Source: Stenotrophomonas tumulicola (GTDB taxonomy: Bacteria > Pseudomonadota > Gammaproteobacteria > Xanthomonadales > Xanthomonadaceae). From it: 64,000 nt of DNA. The position numbers and the translations under genes were made by a program. Each line of letters begins with the position of its first letter. The first letter of the stretch is position 1. Positions 62,301 to 64,000 of this stretch are shown piece by piece. The notes beneath the pieces are model-generated. The model was not told the origin of the DNA, searched no databases, and worked only from the letters and a program-made list of their open reading frames with translations. The DNA is taken from assembly GCF_014117215.1 (NCBI RefSeq), contig NZ_JACGXS010000002.1, forward strand, positions 398,290 to 462,289, read 5' to 3'.

Positions 62301-62686
62301 TCGTCCAGGCGCAGGTCCAGCGAGACATACGTGGAGGCCACGGTATCGCCGTGGACGATTTCCGGCAGGACCATCCACGACAGCGTGGTATCCGCATCGA
62401 TCACCTGGTCGGCGTCCAGTACCACCTGCCGCGCGGCGCCACCGGCGCTGGCGTAGTGCAGCGCGTGCAGGCCGCTGTAGCCCATGTCGGCCTTGGCCGC
62501 ATAGGGTGCGCTGGGGCCGGCGCCGACACGCAGTTGGATCGGTCCTTCGCTGCCGGTCGCCGGCGCCGGCTGCCCGGTTTCGAACGAGGTTGCCAGCGGG
62601 GTCGCATGGGCAGCCGGGATCAGGGCCAGCGCCAATGCGATGGACAGTGGCGCACGGCGGGCACGGTAAGGCACGGACAGGGGCAT
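59345..62686 (-). CDS. Secreted GH92 alpha-mannosidase
   Basis: 1113-residue exo-alpha-mannosidase of the calcium-dependent GH92 family. A signal peptide (SIALALALIPAAHATP) leads to an N-terminal carbohydrate-binding-like domain (about 25-205), then the family core: NFWTPVTDAGVLNWLYRWNE, NNGFWDTFRTTWPAYALF, SNGWTFAFTAAHDGEGLAAL, SNQPSHHIPWMYLYTGQPWK and DEDNGETSAWYVFASLGLYP. The C-terminal 150 residues form an F5/8-type discoidin domain (PGRYAEYRLRIGAPSRMQ). The ATG at 62686 follows GGAGGAG at 7 nt. Relatives trim mannose from N-glycans and alpha-mannans. Three palindromes upstream suggest control by a sugar-responsive repressor. Confidence 0.95.
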   Translation of the reverse strand: MPLSVPYRARRAPLSIALALALIPAAHATPLATSFETGQPAPATGSEGPIQLRVGAGPSAPYAAKADMGYSGLHALHYASAGGAARQVVLDADQVIDADTTLSWMVLPEIVHGDTVASTYVSLDLRLDDGQRISTSAARDQHGVALGARAQGDSKTLYPQQWARKAVRLGDDPSLRGRRVVAVELELASAEGAPVSGWIDDIRLDAAPPRQPQRPSEWVLTTRGTQSNGTFSRGNNFPATAVPHGFNFWTPVTDAGVLNWLYRWNEHNDDANRPRLQALSLSHQPSPWMGDRQTFQVMPSSTRGVPEADRGKRSLSFSHDQESARPYRYDVRFDNGISASIAPTDHAALFRFDFPAGSDANLLFDNVDGRGGLTLDAASQTLSGHTDVRSGLSNGATRMFVVASFDRPWRSSGRIDTGRPTGYIKFDAGDDHRVHMRIATSLISVEQARHNLALELAADDGLEQVAARAQDAWDARLGAFDIGDASDDQKTTLYSNLYRLYLYPNSGHENVGTAQAPEWRYASQASAAEDNTDGSAARSFAPIRDGRVYVNNGFWDTFRTTWPAYALFRADDAGALVQGFLEQYRAGGWVARWSSPGYADLMVGTSSDVAFADAWLKGVRGFDVDVAYDAALRNATVVPPDRHVGRKGMDLSTFRGFASSEVHEGMSWTLEGALNDFGIANMAAKLATSAATAQARERYATEADYFRHRAAGYSTMFDPAAGFFQGRRPDGAWRLDAKDYDARTWGHDYTESNGWTFAFTAAHDGEGLAALYGGRQALAAKLDAFFDTPETADPALAGSYGGLIHEMTEARDVRMGMYAHSNQPSHHIPWMYLYTGQPWKTQKHVREILARLYVGSEIGQGYPGDEDNGETSAWYVFASLGLYPLRMGAPEYAIGSPLFRHARVTLQDGAVLTVNAADNSPENVYVQSLKVNGKPWTKTWLPHEVVAGGATLDFQMGPEPSRWGSGADDVLPSLTARGKHPALLHDLLAAGARARLEDGSALDALVDDDAGTTVPLGAKASVVFSGVADGAPSMYTLTSGDRTIDGGEWTLEARTSGGRWTTLDTRRGEDFAWARQTRPFRIAKPGRYAEYRLRIGAPSRMQLAEVELLAPGQ

Positions 62687-62748
62687 TGCGTTCTCCTCCC
62701 AGAGCAACATGAACCATCCTGCAACATGCACGTTGGCGCTGACAAGTG

Positions 62749-62768
62749 AATTTGGTTCGATCCAAATT
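62749..62768 (-). promoter_or_regulatory. Operator-like inverted repeat 1 of the mannosidase promoter
   Basis: AATTTGG-TTCGAT-CCAAATT, 18 of 20 positions symmetric. Shares TGGnTCGATCCAAAT with the site at 62809. Confidence 0.6.
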
Positions 62769-62798
62769 CGTGAAATGGCGGTTTTGCGATATTTCACG
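62769..62798. promoter_or_regulatory. Inverted repeat 2 between the two operator-like sites
   Basis: CGTGAAAT, 14-nt gap, ATTTCACG: perfect 8-bp arms starting right after repeat 1. Possible second regulator site or stem. Confidence 0.5.
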
Positions 62799-62808
62799 CC
62801 CCTGGACA

Positions 62809-62820
62809 TGGATCGATCCA
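62809..62820. promoter_or_regulatory. Operator-like inverted repeat 3
   Basis: TGGATCGATCCA, a perfect 12-bp palindrome with AAAT following, like repeat 1. It lies about 115 bp before the zinc-finger gene and 125 bp upstream of the mannosidase start. Confidence 0.6.
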
Positions 62821-62923
62821 AATCATGTCTGGCCCTCCACCAGCCCCTGCCGTGCCGCAAAGGCCCTGTGGCGGTGCAGATGCTAGAATCACAGGCCTCG
62901 TACCTCCTTTCACGACGCCTGCC

Positions 62924-63121
62924 ATGAGCCATACCGCCACCGCTCCCGCCAACGCTGAAAAGCGTTACACCGTGCACCGCAGCGATCTTCCGCTGAGCTG
63001 CCCGACCCCGGAGATGGCGCTGTGGAACTCGCACCCGCGCGTCTACCTTCCGATCGAAGACGAGCCGAACGGCGAAGCCAAGTGCGCCTACTGCGGCGCC
63101 GTGTTCGTGCTGGCCGACTGA
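62924..63121 (+). CDS. CHCC zinc-finger domain protein
   Basis: 65-residue protein. A short disordered N-terminus (SHTATAPANAEKRY) is followed by a CHCC zinc-binding module: LSCPTPEMALWNSHPRVYLP and KCAYCGAVFVLAD (one Cys, one His, then CxxC), as at the C-terminus of mitochondrial complex I subunit NDUFS6. The molecular role in bacteria is not known. It is 16 bp upstream of the glycosyltransferase gene, with which it is probably cotranscribed. Confidence 0.88.
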   Translation: MSHTATAPANAEKRYTVHRSDLPLSCPTPEMALWNSHPRVYLPIEDEPNGEAKCAYCGAVFVLAD

Positions 63122-63137
63122 CCGGAGCCCGCGCCCG

Positions 63138-64000
63138 ATGCGCCGATTGACCGTGGTGCAGCTGCTGCCGGCGCTGCATTCCGGTGGCGTCGAACGCTCG
63201 ACGCTGGAGATCGCCGCCGCGCTGGTTGCTGCCGGCCATCGCGCGCTGGTGGTGTCTGCCGGCGGCCGCTTGGTGGAGCCGTTGCTGGCCAGCGGTGCAG
63301 AGCACCTCACGCTGGATATCGGCCGCAAATCGCTGCTGACGCTGCGCCACATGCCAACGCTGCGGCGCTTGTTCGCCGAGGTCGGCGCGGACATCGTGCA
63401 CGCGCGCTCGCGGCTGCCCGCATGGCTGGGGCTGAAGGCGGTGAAAGCGCTGCCGGTGGCCGGACGCCCCCACTGGGTGACCACCGTGCATGGCCTGAAT
63501 TCGCCCGGTCGCTACAGCGCGGTGATGACCACTGGCGAGCGCGTCATCTGCGTGTCCGATACCGTACGCGACTACGTACGCCGGCATTACCCCGACGTGG
63601 CCGCCGAGCGCCTGCAGGTGATCCCGCGCGGGGTCGATACCGGCCAGTTCCCGCGCGTGGCGCGCAACGACCAGCGTCCCCGGCTTGCATTGGCCGACGA
63701 ACATCCCTGGTTGCTGGACGAAGCGGGGCCGCTGCTGCTGCTTCCCGGCCGCGGCACCCGGCTGAAAGGCCATATCCACGCGTTGCAACTGTTGGCCAGG
63801 GTGCGCGCGGCGGGAACCCCGGCACGCCTGTGGCTGCTGGGCACCGACGAGCCGGGCCGCGAATCCTACGTCAGCGAACTGCGCCAGCAGGCCCGCGTGC
63901 TGGGGGTCGATGCGGCGCTGCATATCAGCGTTCCCACCTCGCGCATCGCCCAGGCTTACGCGGCCAGTGACCTGGTACTGCAGTTGTCCGACAAGCCCGA
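63138..64000 (+). CDS. GT4-family glycosyltransferase, cut by the window edge
   Basis: Open frame of 287 codons without a stop before the right edge. The N-terminal Rossmann domain carries LTVVQLLPALHSGGVERSTL, the acceptor-side signature of GT4 transferases, and DIVHARSRLPAWLGLKAV; the C-terminal domain begins near residue 190 with LLLLPGRGTRLKGHIHALQL and AYAASDLVLQLSDKP. It is likely a lipopolysaccharide or exopolysaccharide transferase. The ATG follows the zinc-finger gene by 16 bp. The acceptor and sugar are unknown because the C-terminus is missing. Confidence 0.9.
   Translation, partial: MRRLTVVQLLPALHSGGVERSTLEIAAALVAAGHRALVVSAGGRLVEPLLASGAEHLTLDIGRKSLLTLRHMPTLRRLFAEVGADIVHARSRLPAWLGLKAVKALPVAGRPHWVTTVHGLNSPGRYSAVMTTGERVICVSDTVRDYVRRHYPDVAAERLQVIPRGVDTGQFPRVARNDQRPRLALADEHPWLLDEAGPLLLLPGRGTRLKGHIHALQLLARVRAAGTPARLWLLGTDEPGRESYVSELRQQARVLGVDAALHISVPTSRIAQAYAASDLVLQLSDKP

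Noticed and set aside
60938..62749. 603-codon plus-strand frame opposite the mannosidase
   Set aside because: Shadow; the mannosidase frame carries all GH92 motifs.
62687..63484. N-terminal extension of the mannosidase frame
   Set aside because: It would cover a zinc-finger gene and part of a glycosyltransferase on the other strand and would bury a good signal peptide and ribosome binding site.

Overview
The window is chromosomal, high-GC DNA of a gammaproteobacterium in the Xanthomonadaceae, most likely a Stenotrophomonas of the S. maltophilia group. The main clue is the many intergenic GTAG-type palindromes (core GTAGCGCCGgGCCatGCcCGGCG and GTAGTGACGGGC variants), a signature of that genus. 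Supporting clues are a plant-type GshA, two OprO/P-like porins, TonB-dependent receptors, a cyclic glucan synthase and a fused glutaredoxin-rhodanese. Gene order looks like ordinary core genome: I see no prophage, insertion sequence, integrase, CRISPR array, tRNA or rRNA. The last gene (a glycosyltransferase) runs off the right edge.

Layout. 0-10.6 kb: a siderophore-type TonB receptor with a Fur-like box, a DNase I-like phosphatase/nuclease, a lipoprotein DsbA and a soluble DsbA, a di-haem cytochrome c4, EngB, an MBL-fold hydrolase, an AraC regulator next to a VIT1-like metal transporter, and GshA. 10.7-13.7 kb: a zinc alcohol dehydrogenase divergent from a LysR regulator, then a periplasmic beta-solenoid-like repeat protein. 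13.7-22.7 kb: a 2907-residue NdvB-type cyclic beta-1,2-glucan synthase with a translationally coupled small protein. 22.8-25.3 kb: a glutathione-dependent formaldehyde detoxification operon (frmR-frmA-fghA) behind an FrmR-type operator. 25.3-31.2 kb: a RIO kinase, a small unknown protein, DegV, a 2-hydroxychromene-2-carboxylate isomerase-like protein and a coupled pair of amidohydrolases, one of which lacks the metal-binding HxH. 31.4-41 kb: a secreted GH43-like protein, AMP nucleosidase, a DUF924 protein, a Grx4-IscA-like-rhodanese fusion, a polysaccharide deacetylase, an aminotransferase/SGNH-hydrolase/methyltransferase operon, RsgA and a DUF1704 metallopeptidase.

41-59 kb is a transport and carbon-use region: an orphan TonB receptor, an acetoacetyl-CoA reductase, a CitMHS citrate carrier with an OprO/P porin, and divergently a TctD/TctE-like two-component system whose kinase overlaps a periplasmic binding protein gene. 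These look like one unit that senses and imports a tricarboxylate. Next come a LuxR-type regulator convergent with a hybrid kinase, a second OprO/P porin, DctA and the malic enzyme MaeB, consistent with C4-dicarboxylate uptake and conversion to pyruvate. 59-64 kb: a secreted GH92 alpha-mannosidase with three nested palindromes in its upstream region, a CHCC zinc-finger protein and the start of a GT4 glycosyltransferase.

Two palindrome families mark gene ends: the GTAG elements, often as facing pairs, and three copies of a larger hairpin with an A5-G4-ACGG stem that sits directly behind minus-strand stop codons and probably works as a bidirectional terminator.
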